Source of the DNA: Sphingobium soli
GTDB lineage: Bacteria; Pseudomonadota; Alphaproteobacteria; Sphingomonadales; Sphingomonadaceae
Assembly (NCBI RefSeq): GCF_020782245.1
Contig: NZ_JAJGNP010000006.1
Coordinates: 124,001-188,000, forward strand
Direction of reading: 5' to 3'
Length of the DNA: 64,000 nt
The notes beneath the pieces are model-generated. The model was not told the origin of the DNA. It saw only the letters and a program-made list of their open reading frames with translations, and searched no databases. The position numbers and the translations under genes are program-made. Positions 1 to 8,390 of this stretch are shown in pieces. Position 1 is the first letter of the stretch; each line of letters starts with the position of its first letter.

Positions 1-16
1 ACCATAAGGGGACTAA

Positions 17-1978
17 ATGAACACCCTCCCATCGGAATATAGCGGCAACCGGTTTGAATTATTGGTGCAGAGCGTGACGGATTATGCGATCTTCATGCTG
101 GATACCGATGGCCGGATTGCCAGCTGGAATGCCGGCGCGCGCCGCTTCAAAGGCTATGAGCCCGACGAGATTATCGGCCAGCATTTTTCCCGCTTCTACA
201 CACCCCAGGATCAGGCCGCAGGGATACCCGCAGCCGCGCTGGCGACGGCACAGCAGGAAGGGCGATTTGAAGCCGAAGGCTGGCGCGTGCGCAAGGACGG
301 CACCCATTTCTGGGCCAATGTCGTGATCGATCCCATCCGTGATACCGATGGGCGATTGCTGGGCTTCGCAAAGGTCACGCGCGATCTGACCGAACGTCGC
401 GCGGCGGACGAAGCGCTGCGCAAAAGCGAGGAGCGGTTTCGCCTGCTGGTCGAGAGCGTATCAGACTACGCCATTTACATGCTCGACCCCGTCGGGACCA
501 TCACGAGCTGGAACATGGGCGCCGAGCGCGCCAAGGGCTATAAGACGGATGAGATTCTGGGCAAGAATTTCGCCCTTTTCTATTCGGAGGATGATCGCAT
601 TGCTGGCCTTCCTTCCCGCGCCCTGCACAGCGCCGAGCGCGATGGCCGGTTCGAATCGGAAGGCTGGCGCATCCGCAAGGATGGCAGCCGCTTCTGGGCC
701 AATGCCGTTATTGACGCCATACGCGATTCCGCAGGACAGCTGATCGGATTTGCCAAGGTCACGCGTGACCTGACCGAAAGGCGCGAATCCCAGCTGGCGC
801 TGGAGGATGCCCGCGCAGCGATCATGCAGGCGCAGAAAATGGACGCAATCGGCAAATTAACGGGCGGCGTCGCGCATGACTTCAATAATCTGCTTGCCGT
901 GATCGTCGGTAGTCTCGAGCTGGCCCGGATGCGCCTTGCCAAAGGCGGCGACATAGAACGTTTCCTGGACAATGCCATGGCTGCGGCAGACCGGGGCGCC
1001 ACCTTGACGCAACGCATGCTCGCCTTTGCCAGACGGCAGGAATTGAAGCTGCAAAGCGTCGATTGCCTGGCGCTGGTCCACGGCATGACCGACATGCTGC
1101 AAAGCAGCGTCGGACCGGGCATCATCATCGACAGTCTGTTCCCGAAAAGCCTTGCGCCCGCTCATGCCGACACCGGCCAACTGGAAATGGCCTTACTGAA
1201 CCTGGTGGTCAATGCGCGCGATGCGATGCCCGACGGCGGGCGGATCCTGATCAGCGCCAGTGAGATGCTGACGGCGCAGGGGACCGTTCCAGGCCTTGCG
1301 AGCGGCACCTACGTCAAGCTGTCGGTGATCGACGAAGGCCAGGGCATGGACAGCGCGACGCTGGAACAGGCTCGCGAGCCGTTCTTCACGACCAAGGGCG
1401 TCGGCAAGGGCACGGGCCTTGGCCTTTCTATGGTCCACGGCTTTGTCGAACAATGCGGTGGCGCGCTGACCATCGAAAGCACCGTCGGCGCAGGCACGAC
1501 CGTCTCGCTATGGTTGCCCGTCTCGCAGGAGGAAGAGACATCGATCGTCGGGACCGACACCCCGGAAGGCCCACTGATGCAGACTCCGCTCGTGATCCTG
1601 GCGGTCGACGACGACGACCTGGTCCTGACAAACACGGCTGGCATGCTGGAGGATCTGGGACACACCGTGTTTCGGGCCGGAAGTGCGGCCGACGCGTTGC
1701 GCATGCTCGAACAATCCCGCATCGACATGGTGGTCACCGATCATGCCATGCCCGGCATGACGGGCGCGCAGTTGGCCGACGCCATCGAGGAGGCCCATCC
1801 TCACCTTCCCGTCATTATCATCACCGGCTTTGCCGAACTGCCAGCCCATTCCAGCAGCCGGCCAAGACTGGACAAACCCTTCCGCCAGGCGCAACTGGCT
1901 CGCCTGGTCAATCAGGTCGGCGCACTTTCCTCAGGGAAAGAGCGCATCTCGTTTGGCCCATCGACCGATCCACTTTAA
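17..1978 (+). CDS. Hybrid sensor histidine kinase (PAS-PAS-HisKA-HATPase-REC)
   Basis: This 653-residue protein has no obvious membrane segment and is probably a cytoplasmic sensor. Two PAS domains (about 13-128 and 141-256) align without gaps at an offset of 128 residues and are about 65% identical by eye. A HisKA segment follows with phospho-acceptor His287 in AHDFNN. The HATPase domain shows an N-box (Asn399), a G1 motif near 439-444 and the G2 motif GTGLGLS near 465-471. A C-terminal receiver domain (about 525-635) carries acceptor Asp575 and Lys620. No separate response regulator lies beside it. An AAGGGG ribosome site precedes the ATG. The signal is unknown; PAS domains of this type often bind small ligands, haem or flavin. 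The kinase assignment is secure, the pathway is not. Confidence 0.93.
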   Translation: MNTLPSEYSGNRFELLVQSVTDYAIFMLDTDGRIASWNAGARRFKGYEPDEIIGQHFSRFYTPQDQAAGIPAAALATAQQEGRFEAEGWRVRKDGTHFWANVVIDPIRDTDGRLLGFAKVTRDLTERRAADEALRKSEERFRLLVESVSDYAIYMLDPVGTITSWNMGAERAKGYKTDEILGKNFALFYSEDDRIAGLPSRALHSAERDGRFESEGWRIRKDGSRFWANAVIDAIRDSAGQLIGFAKVTRDLTERRESQLALEDARAAIMQAQKMDAIGKLTGGVAHDFNNLLAVIVGSLELARMRLAKGGDIERFLDNAMAAADRGATLTQRMLAFARRQELKLQSVDCLALVHGMTDMLQSSVGPGIIIDSLFPKSLAPAHADTGQLEMALLNLVVNARDAMPDGGRILISASEMLTAQGTVPGLASGTYVKLSVIDEGQGMDSATLEQAREPFFTTKGVGKGTGLGLSMVHGFVEQCGGALTIESTVGAGTTVSLWLPVSQEEETSIVGTDTPEGPLMQTPLVILAVDDDDLVLTNTAGMLEDLGHTVFRAGSAADALRMLEQSRIDMVVTDHAMPGMTGAQLADAIEEAHPHLPVIIITGFAELPAHSSSRPRLDKPFRQAQLARLVNQVGALSSGKERISFGPSTDPL

Positions 1979-1999
1979 CGACAATCATTGTCCCTGATC

Positions 2000-2016
2000 T
2001 TGCCGCAAGACGGCAA
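2000..2016 (+). terminator. Short hairpin after the histidine kinase gene, possible terminator
   Basis: TTGCCG and CGGCAA form a 6-bp stem around a 5-nt loop, 22 bases after the kinase stop codon. Only three T residues follow, so this is a weak intrinsic terminator at best. Confidence 0.3.
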
Positions 2017-2110
2017 TTTCACCGCATAGCGCTCAGAAATCACGGAAAATACGCCTTATTGTTTATTCGCGCTTGCAAGATGCAGTGGGCGCGCCAATGG
2101 TCGTGCGGAC

Positions 2111-3055
2111 ATGCAAAACGCTACCGCAGGATCCTGGAACATGCCGGCTGTACCTACTCCGACATCGCATTTCTTCACCTCCCTGCGGTCGCGCCTCCAT
2201 TATCTGGACTGGGGAAATCCTTCTGCCCCTTTGTTGATCCTGGTCCATGGCGGATTCGATCATGCGCATAGCTGGGACTGGACCGCGCGTGTCCTGGCGC
2301 AGGATTTTCACGTGGTCGCCCCCGATTTGCGGGGACATGGGGACAGCGCCTGGTCGCCCACCGGGGCATATCCGATCGCCCATTTCGTCTATGACCTTGC
2401 TCTGCTCGTCGATCTGCTCGACCGATCGCCAGTGACGATCATGGGGCATTCGCTGGGCGGATCGATCAGCCTGCGGTTCGCTGGCCTCTTTCCGGACAAG
2501 GTCGATAAGATCGTGGCGATCGAGGGATTGGGTCTGTCTCCCGACGCCGTCGCTCAACGACAGGAACAGGCAGCGCCTGACATTTGGGTCGACTGGATCG
2601 AAGGTCGCCGGGCCCGCGCGCATCGCACGCCCCGTTCCTACCCAACGCTGGAGGCCGCAGTGGGCCGGATGCGCGAACGTAACGAGAAACTGACGCTGGA
2701 GCAGGCGATGCATCTGACCCAGCATGGCATCAATCGCAACGAAGACGGCAGCTATAGCTGGAAATTCGATCCTTATATGAAAGGCATCGCGCCGGAGGCG
2801 GCATCGGACTCAGAACTGCCGGGTTTCTGGAGCCGGATCACCTGTCCGGTCCAGCTGTATCTGGGGCGCGACAGCTGGGCGTCCAACCCGGCCAAGGACG
2901 GACGCATGACGCATTTTCGCGATGCCAGCCTGACCGAGTTCGACAATGCCGGCCATTGGCTGCACCATGATCAGTTCGACCGCTTCATTGCGGAGACGCT
3001 TCGCTTCTTGCGGCCGGACATCCCGTCCGGCGCGGTCGCGCGCGTCAGGCCGTAA
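2111..3055 (+). CDS. Alpha/beta hydrolase
   Basis: A 314-residue protein of the alpha/beta hydrolase fold. The oxyanion-hole segment LVHGG is near residue 44-48. The nucleophile elbow GHSLGG places the catalytic serine at about 114. The closing histidine is about 282 in NAGHW, and Asp254 is a candidate acid. No signal peptide is evident, so it is probably cytoplasmic. The substrate cannot be read from sequence; esterase, epoxide hydrolase or C-C hydrolase activities all fit. The start is uncertain: neither this ATG nor the next one, 30 bases downstream, has a convincing ribosome site. Its 3' end overlaps the convergent nitronate monooxygenase gene by 11 bases. Confidence 0.85.
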   Translation: MQNATAGSWNMPAVPTPTSHFFTSLRSRLHYLDWGNPSAPLLILVHGGFDHAHSWDWTARVLAQDFHVVAPDLRGHGDSAWSPTGAYPIAHFVYDLALLVDLLDRSPVTIMGHSLGGSISLRFAGLFPDKVDKIVAIEGLGLSPDAVAQRQEQAAPDIWVDWIEGRRARAHRTPRSYPTLEAAVGRMRERNEKLTLEQAMHLTQHGINRNEDGSYSWKFDPYMKGIAPEAASDSELPGFWSRITCPVQLYLGRDSWASNPAKDGRMTHFRDASLTEFDNAGHWLHHDQFDRFIAETLRFLRPDIPSGAVARVRP

Positions 3056-3977
3056 ACCCCTCCACCGCCGCTCTATAGTCAGCCTTCAGCCCGGCAATGA
3101 AATCGGCGGCCGGCTGAACCTTCGCGATGGCGCCGATGCCCTGCCCCGCGCCCCAAACGTCGCGCCATGCCTTTTTTTCTCCGCCCGTCAGGCTGGCGAA
3201 ATCCATATCCTTCGCCTTGGGCAGCGCGTTGGGATCAAGTCCCGCGGCAACGATGCTGGGCCGCAGATAATTGCCCAGTACACCGGTAAAGACATCGGAA
3301 TAGACGATATCCTGCGCGCTGCCGTCCACGATCATTTGCTTGTAGGCCGCCTGCGCATTGGCTTCCTCGGTCGCGATGAAGGGGGTGCCCATATACCCAA
3401 GGTCCGCACCCATCATGCGCGCGGCCGCGATCGCCCGGCCCGTCGCGATCGATCCCGACAGGGCGAGCGGTCCATCGAACCACGCACGGATTTCCTGAAT
3501 CAGGGCGAAGGGCGACAGCGTGCCCGCATGGCCCCCTGCCCCTGCCGCAACGGCGATCAGGCCGTCCGCGCCCTTTTCCACCGCCTTGCGGGCGAAGACA
3601 TTGTTGATGACATCGTGCAGGACGATGCCACCATAGCTGTGAATGGCGTCATTGACGTCTTCCCGCGCGCCAAGTGACGTGATGACGATGGGCACGCGAT
3701 AGCGCACGCACAGCGCCAGATCCTCTTCCAGCCGGCTATTGGTGCGGTGGACGATCAGGTTGACGGCAAAGGGCGCATCGCTTTCGCCCAACGTCTCCCC
3801 TAATTGCTGCAACCAGCTTTCGAACATGCCCACCGGTCGGGCATTGAGCGACGGGAAGGCGCCCACGATACCGCTGCGGCATTGCGCAATGACAAGATCG
3901 GGCTGCGAAATGATGAACATCGGCGAACCGATCAACGGCAGCGACAACCGGTCCCTAAGCAACGGCGGCAAGGTCAT
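3045..3977 (-). CDS. Nitronate monooxygenase family FMN enzyme (2-nitropropane dioxygenase-like)
   Basis: A 310-residue TIM-barrel flavoprotein. The first strand runs into IGSPMF, and the family motif GGHAG lies at about 148-152. A phosphate-binding ALSGSIATGR segment lies near 172-181, as expected for the FMN-binding NMO/NPD family. Such enzymes oxidise alkyl nitronates such as propionate 3-nitronate, or act as flavin-dependent oxidoreductases on unknown substrates. An AGAGGA ribosome site lies about 8 bases upstream of the ATG. The gene is divergent from the membrane-protein gene at 4114, so the operator between them could affect both. Confidence 0.88.
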   Translation of the reverse strand: MTLPPLLRDRLSLPLIGSPMFIISQPDLVIAQCRSGIVGAFPSLNARPVGMFESWLQQLGETLGESDAPFAVNLIVHRTNSRLEEDLALCVRYRVPIVITSLGAREDVNDAIHSYGGIVLHDVINNVFARKAVEKGADGLIAVAAGAGGHAGTLSPFALIQEIRAWFDGPLALSGSIATGRAIAAARMMGADLGYMGTPFIATEEANAQAAYKQMIVDGSAQDIVYSDVFTGVLGNYLRPSIVAAGLDPNALPKAKDMDFASLTGGEKKAWRDVWGAGQGIGAIAKVQPAADFIAGLKADYRAAVEGFTA

Positions 3978-4045
3978 GAACAGCGTCCTCTCTTATCGAT
4001 CGTTCCGCGCTAACATCGGGAAAGTCGCAGAAAAAGCATAAAACG

Positions 4046-4069
4046 ACTGTATTGATTGAATAATACAGT
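4046..4069. promoter_or_regulatory. Palindromic operator ACTGTATT-N8-AATACAGT
   Basis: A perfect 8-bp inverted repeat with an 8-base spacer (arms 4046-4053 and 4062-4069). It overlaps a plausible -35 element of the 4114 gene. A second site with the same TGTATT-N8-AATACA core and identical spacing lies at 6889-6912, upstream of the DUF2807 gene. The architecture suggests a dimeric repressor, perhaps of the GntR/YtrA type; no such regulator is encoded in the window. Confidence 0.6.
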
Positions 4070-4080
4070 GATGCTAATAT
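4052..4080 (+). promoter_or_regulatory. Candidate promoter of the 4114 membrane protein gene
   Basis: TTGATT (4052-4057) and TAATAT (4075-4080) are separated by 17 bases and lie just upstream of the gene. The -35 is inside the palindromic operator, so repressor binding would block RNA polymerase. Confidence 0.4.
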
Positions 4081-4113
4081 CCCGGCATCGAACCCTTTCG
4101 GGAAGGATAAGCC

Positions 4114-5172
4114 ATGTATAGCGACAGCGATTTGCAGGATGCCGTAACGGCCGGCATTCTGTCTCCCGAGGCCGCACAGGCGTTGCGCGATCATGTCGCG
4201 CGATCGCGGGCGACCGTTGCGGTGGATGAAGAACAATTCCGGCTACTGACTGGATTCAACGACATCTTCGTCGCTATCGCCAGCGTCATCCTGCTGGTCG
4301 CGCTCGGCTGGCTGGGCGACAGCCTGCGATTCGGAGCGCCCGACCATCATCCCACCTTCATGTCCGGCCTGCTGGTCGCGGCGGCGAGCTGGGGCCTTGC
4401 GGAATATTTCACCCGGCAGCGGCGTATGGCCCTGCCCTCCATTTTATTGCTGTGCGGCTTTGTTGGGGGGATTGCGTTCGCTGCGGGCGCGCTCGGCGCT
4501 CAAATCTGGCCCGGATCCGGCGATCGCGCCGAATCCCTGATCCTGTCGGCCGCAGCCGCCGTCGGCGTGGCTGGCGCGGCCCTGCACTGGCGGCGGTTCA
4601 TGGTCCCGATCACCGTAGCCGCGGGGGCGGCGGCCGGCGCCGGCGTGGTGGCTGGCCTCGTCATGGCCGCGTTCCCGGATAACCGCACTCTGCCCTTCCT
4701 GATGCTGCTGGCATCGGGTCTAGTGATTTTCCTGCTGGCGATGCGCTGGGACATGACCGACCGGGCGCGCCTGACGCGTCGATCGGACGTTGCTTTCTGG
4801 TTGCATCTGGCCGCAGCCCCGATGATCGCCCATTCGCTTTTTCATCTGTTGGGCGTTTTGAATGGGGGCGAAATTGGTGCCGGCCGCGCCTTGCTTGTTG
4901 TCGCGCTCTACATCGCCTTTGGCCTTGTCGCGCTTGCGATCGACCGGCGCGCTTTGCTGGTCTCCAGCCTCGCCTATGTTCTCTTCGCCCTCTACGCCCT
5001 GTTCAAGCAGGCGGGCGCAGTGGAGCTTTCCTGGGCGCTCACCAGTCTTGTGATCGGATCGGCCCTGTTGCTGCTTTCCGCGCTTTGGCATCAGGCGCGC
5101 TCGATCATCGTCAACGGCCTTCCGTCGGTGCTGACCGACCGCTTGCCCTATCTCGATCGAGCGCCAGCCTAA
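4114..5172 (+). CDS. Polytopic membrane protein of unknown function (DUF2157-like)
   Basis: A 352-residue protein with a soluble N-terminal segment of about 45 residues containing a short helical DLQDAVTAGILS region. It is followed by about nine or ten hydrophobic helices from residue 50 to 335. The layout resembles DUF2157-type membrane proteins, whose biochemical role I cannot name. An AAGGA ribosome site lies 6 bases before the ATG. It appears monocistronic, and the perfect palindromic operator upstream suggests it is held repressed until an inducing condition. It shares that operator class with the envelope protein gene at 6926, so an envelope or stress role is a reasonable inference only. 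Confidence 0.75.
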   Translation: MYSDSDLQDAVTAGILSPEAAQALRDHVARSRATVAVDEEQFRLLTGFNDIFVAIASVILLVALGWLGDSLRFGAPDHHPTFMSGLLVAAASWGLAEYFTRQRRMALPSILLLCGFVGGIAFAAGALGAQIWPGSGDRAESLILSAAAAVGVAGAALHWRRFMVPITVAAGAAAGAGVVAGLVMAAFPDNRTLPFLMLLASGLVIFLLAMRWDMTDRARLTRRSDVAFWLHLAAAPMIAHSLFHLLGVLNGGEIGAGRALLVVALYIAFGLVALAIDRRALLVSSLAYVLFALYALFKQAGAVELSWALTSLVIGSALLLLSALWHQARSIIVNGLPSVLTDRLPYLDRAPA

Positions 5173-5214
5173 GGTCCATAGCCATGGGAGCCGGCTCCTG
5201 ATCGGCGCCGGCTT

Positions 5215-6810
5215 CTATTGCGCGAACCGCTTGAAGAAGCTGTCCGCATTCCACCTTGGGCGTTCCGGTGCATTGGCCACGCGCAGCGCCACCGCCGTGA
5301 CATAGGCGTTCAGCTTCGCGGTTTCCGCCGGTAGCACCGGTTGGTTGAGATCATCAAAGGGCGAATGATAGAGATTGGCGCGCCATGCCTTTTCCACCAC
5401 AGCCTCAGGCGTCCCGGCCTTAAACCCATATTTGAAGAATAAAGCGGGAATGCCTTGGCGGATGAAGGCATATTGGTCCGACCGGATGAAGACGTTCCGA
5501 TCAGGGAACGGGTCGGGCGTAATAGGCAAGTTCATCGCCGCGCTGACGGCAGAGGCGTCTTCGCCCAACGAGCTTTGATCATAGCCGATCGGCGTGATGC
5601 TGGTCAGCGGAAAGATGGGCAGCGCCATGTCGAAATTGAGGTCAGCGACCATCGCATCGGCCGGCACTGTCGGCCGCCGGGCGAAATAACGAGACCCAAG
5701 CAAACCCTTCTCCTCGGCCGTGACGATAGCAAAAAGAATGGAGCGTTTGGGCTTTTGCTCCGCCTGCTGCAAGGCGCGGGCGATCTCCAGCAGGCTGGCG
5801 ACACCCGACGCATTGTCGAACGCGCCATTATAGATGGCGTCGCCCTTGACCGGCGTGCCAATGCCATAGCCATCGAGATGCGCGGAGAGGACGACATACT
5901 CATCGCGCAGATTGGGGTCGCTGCCGGGCATGACCGCAATGAGATTGGGCGACGACAGGTTTCGCCGCGTCGCCGCGACCCGCGCACTCAAACGCTGGGC
6001 CAAAGGAAAGCCGGCGATGGGCGCGGAAGCATCAGCTGCGGCGGCGATCGCCGCAAAATCATGACCCGATCCTTCGAACACCGACTGCGACCGGGCTGGA
6101 TCGATCTGCGCGTTCAGGAAGGGGCGGTCACTTTCGCGTAAAGCCGCATCCGCATAATAGAGAGCGGGCGCGCCGGCCAGATTGACGCGCCGCTTCCAGG
6201 GGATTTCGACCTGCCTCGGCGTCACAAGGCTGATCAGCCCGACCGCCCCCTTCGACGCCAGATATTGTGCGCGCTCGGACCGGGCATGAGATTTCAGCGC
6301 GCCGGAGATCGTTGCCGGCCCGCCTGAAACCACCACCACGACCTTACCCTGAAGGTCAAGGCCGGCAAAATCGTCATGCCCTTCTTCGGGCAGATGCAAC
6401 CCATATCCGGCAAAGACCATCGACGCGTCGATCCGCTCGGGAACCGGACCGCCGCCGCCAGAAAAGATGAGGTCGCCAGGAACGGACAAAGGCGTTTCCC
6501 CGCCCGAACCGAGCAGGACAGCGCTGCTGCTGTCGGATCGAATGATCTGCTCGACAAAGGCAACCGGCTGCTTGTAGCCATCGGTCCCCATGGGCTTCAG
6601 ACCGAGCGACTGGAATGCGCCGATGACATAGTCCGCAGCCCTGTCATAGCCGGGCGTGCCCGTGCCGCGCCCTTCCATATCGTCGCCGGCCAGCACCTGC
6701 ACATGACCCCACCAGCGCGTGCCATCGTCCGGGGCGGCATCTTCGGCGCCGACTGCCGCCGGATTGAGCATGAGCGCCGCAAATGGCAGTGTCAGGGCTA
6801 GGCGCTTCAT
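5215..6810 (-). CDS. Secreted M28-family metallopeptidase with PA domain
   Basis: A 531-residue zinc aminopeptidase-like protein. The chosen ATG gives MKRLALTLPFAALML, a good Sec signal peptide cleaved near VGA-ED; an in-frame ATG 39 bases upstream would spoil it. The protease-associated insert spans about 130-270. Metal-site motifs are in order: SAHLDG (His311, Asp313), GAFDNASG (Asp332) and TAEEKGL (Glu366, Glu367). It probably acts in the periplasm or outside the cell on peptides. The C-terminal region contains the DDL and YHS motifs common in this family. It is divergent from the DUF2807 gene at 6926, and the operator at 6889-6912 lies in the shared promoter region. Confidence 0.9.
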   Translation of the reverse strand: MKRLALTLPFAALMLNPAAVGAEDAAPDDGTRWWGHVQVLAGDDMEGRGTGTPGYDRAADYVIGAFQSLGLKPMGTDGYKQPVAFVEQIIRSDSSSAVLLGSGGETPLSVPGDLIFSGGGGPVPERIDASMVFAGYGLHLPEEGHDDFAGLDLQGKVVVVVSGGPATISGALKSHARSERAQYLASKGAVGLISLVTPRQVEIPWKRRVNLAGAPALYYADAALRESDRPFLNAQIDPARSQSVFEGSGHDFAAIAAAADASAPIAGFPLAQRLSARVAATRRNLSSPNLIAVMPGSDPNLRDEYVVLSAHLDGYGIGTPVKGDAIYNGAFDNASGVASLLEIARALQQAEQKPKRSILFAIVTAEEKGLLGSRYFARRPTVPADAMVADLNFDMALPIFPLTSITPIGYDQSSLGEDASAVSAAMNLPITPDPFPDRNVFIRSDQYAFIRQGIPALFFKYGFKAGTPEAVVEKAWRANLYHSPFDDLNQPVLPAETAKLNAYVTAVALRVANAPERPRWNADSFFKRFAQ

Positions 6811-6870
6811 GGTCACACTCCGCTTTTCCAAAAGTCCATTGATCATCAAGAGCGCCGACGAACAAGAGGC

Positions 6871-6898
6871 TTGGAACCGCCATCATCTTGTGTATTAT
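6871..6898 (+). promoter_or_regulatory. Candidate promoter of the DUF2807 gene pair
   Basis: TTGGAA (6871-6876) and TATTAT (6893-6898) are spaced by 16 bases. The -10 lies inside the palindromic operator at 6889-6912. Transcription would begin near 6905, leaving a leader of about 20 bases with AGGAGA. Confidence 0.4.
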
Positions 6899-6912
6899 AT
6901 AAGCAATACACA
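6889..6912. promoter_or_regulatory. Palindromic operator TGTGTATT-N8-AATACACA
   Basis: A perfect 8-bp inverted repeat (arms 6889-6896 and 6905-6912) with an 8-base spacer, only 13 bases before the start codon at 6926. It shares the core TGTATT-N8-AATACA with the site at 4046-4069. Position and symmetry fit a repressor site; it could also influence the divergent M28 peptidase gene. Confidence 0.62.
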
Positions 6913-6925
6913 TCAGGAGATTGCG

Positions 6926-7669
6926 ATGTCCCGGTCCTTCCCCCTTCTGACATTTGCGCTATCGAGCTTGCTTCTCTCCACTAGCGCTTGCTCGCGAACC
7001 GATGAGTCGCCCACGGCGGAGAGTGGCGCGGCTAAAATGCAGGACTGGTCCTCCCTTCGCGATTTCACCGCCATCGACGCGACCGGCCCCGACAATGTCA
7101 AAGTTACGATCAGCCCCCAATTTTCCGTCCGGGCGCAGGGCGATGAACGGGCAATCGCCGACCTCGATATCCGGGTGAAGGGCGACACGCTGCTGATCGG
7201 TCGCAAGTCCAGCACCACATGGTCCGGTCCTAAAATCGCGAATCGCGCCACCATCCATGTGACGATGCCTGCCATCACCGGCGCGGACCTGACCGGTGCG
7301 GGCGACTTGGATCTCGACCGGGCGGAAGGCGACAGCCTGACCCTGTCGCTGACCGGCGCGGGCGATTTTCGCATCGCCAAGGTGAAGCTGAAATCCTTGA
7401 CCACCGACATTACCGGTGCGGGCTCGATCAAGATCGCCGGCGCGACTGACCAGGCCAAACTGTCCATCACCGGCGCGGGCGACATTGATGGCGAAGCGTT
7501 GAAGATCGGGGACGCCGACGTGTCCGTTCTGGGTGCCGGCGACATCGACTTCGCGTCGGACGGCAAAGTCGCTATCAACATCATGGGTCCGGGCGACGTG
7601 ACGGTGAAAGGCAAGGCGCAATGCACGATAAAAGGGCTTGGCCCCGGCGAGGCGCGCTGCGCGCCCTGA
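6926..7669 (+). CDS. DUF2807-family repeat lipoprotein/exported protein (head GIN domain type)
   Basis: A 247-residue exported protein. The N-terminus has a hydrophobic signal ending in STSAC (Cys22), a possible though imperfect lipobox, so outer-membrane lipidation is likely but unproven. From residue 120 on, a GAGD/GAGS/GPGD turn recurs at about 124, 144, 164, 183, 203, 221 and 239, every 18-20 residues, predicting a right-handed beta-helix. Cys233 and Cys245 could form a disulfide. AGGAGA lies 5 bases before the ATG; longer upstream readings would run through the operator and are rejected. The function of this family is unknown. It is followed by a paralogue whose start overlaps this 3' end by 49 bases. 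Confidence 0.82.
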   Translation: MSRSFPLLTFALSSLLLSTSACSRTDESPTAESGAAKMQDWSSLRDFTAIDATGPDNVKVTISPQFSVRAQGDERAIADLDIRVKGDTLLIGRKSSTTWSGPKIANRATIHVTMPAITGADLTGAGDLDLDRAEGDSLTLSLTGAGDFRIAKVKLKSLTTDITGAGSIKIAGATDQAKLSITGAGDIDGEALKIGDADVSVLGAGDIDFASDGKVAINIMGPGDVTVKGKAQCTIKGLGPGEARCAP

Positions 7670-8343
7670 TCCTGTTCGGGCTGGCGGCGGCATCGCCGGC
7701 GACGGCGGCAACGCGCGGCTATACCATCACCAGCTTTGACAGCATTCGCATAGACGCTCCGGTCAATGTCATCCTGGCCACCGGGCGAGGACCATCTGCT
7801 CGTGCCGAGGGCGATCAGGCTGTGCTTGATCGCTTGCACGTTGATGTGTCGGGGCGACAACTCACCATCGGGATGGACAGGCTGCGTCCGGGCGAGAAAA
7901 GCGGCGGCGCTGCGACCTTGCGCCTGTCGACCGGGATGATCGACCGCGTGATGCTGACCGGCGGCGGTTCCGTGCAGATCGACCACCTGAAAGGGCTGCG
8001 GGGCCAGATCGTGCTCGGCGGCAATGGCGACGTCACCGTTAGCGATGTGCAATTGGACCGGCTTGACCTGCTGCTGGCCGGTGGCGGGCGAGCGACGCTG
8101 GCGGGACGCGCCGGGGTCGCGAACATCCATGTGAACGGACCGGGCGAAGTCGCCGCGCAAGGCCTGCGCGCGAGACAGGCCGAGGTCGGGAATGACGGGC
8201 CGGGCAGCGTGGCGCTGACCGGGGACGTCGCCGTCAAGATCGTCGCCAGTGGATCAGGCGACGTTCAGATTGACGGCAAGGCCGCCTGCACCGTCGATCA
8301 TCGGGGCACCGGCCGGGTGCTGTGCGGCGGGGAAAGCTACTGA
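7621..8343 (+). CDS. Second DUF2807-family exported protein, paralogue of upstream gene
   Basis: A 240-residue protein with a basic N-terminus and a hydrophobic segment ending in ASPATAA, a typical Sec signal. The mature part starts with a YTITSFDSIRID strand like that of its upstream neighbour and has glycine-rich turns (GGG, GNGD, GPGE, GSGD) at roughly 20-residue intervals. It also ends with two cysteines 12 residues apart, the same spacing as in the neighbour, which supports tandem duplication. The ATG lies inside the upstream gene (49-nt overlap); no better in-frame start precedes the signal peptide, so translation is probably coupled. The molecular function is unknown. Confidence 0.8.
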   Translation: MHDKRAWPRRGALRALILFGLAAASPATAATRGYTITSFDSIRIDAPVNVILATGRGPSARAEGDQAVLDRLHVDVSGRQLTIGMDRLRPGEKSGGAATLRLSTGMIDRVMLTGGGSVQIDHLKGLRGQIVLGGNGDVTVSDVQLDRLDLLLAGGGRATLAGRAGVANIHVNGPGEVAAQGLRARQAEVGNDGPGSVALTGDVAVKIVASGSGDVQIDGKAACTVDHRGTGRVLCGGESY

Positions 8344-8390
8344 CCCCGGCCTGATTACCCATCAATACGACCCGGCCGGGCTAAGCCTGT

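Noticed and set aside
5375..6801. Plus-strand frames opposite the M28 peptidase gene
   Set aside because: The peptidase has all metal motifs and a signal peptide; the opposite frames are shadows.
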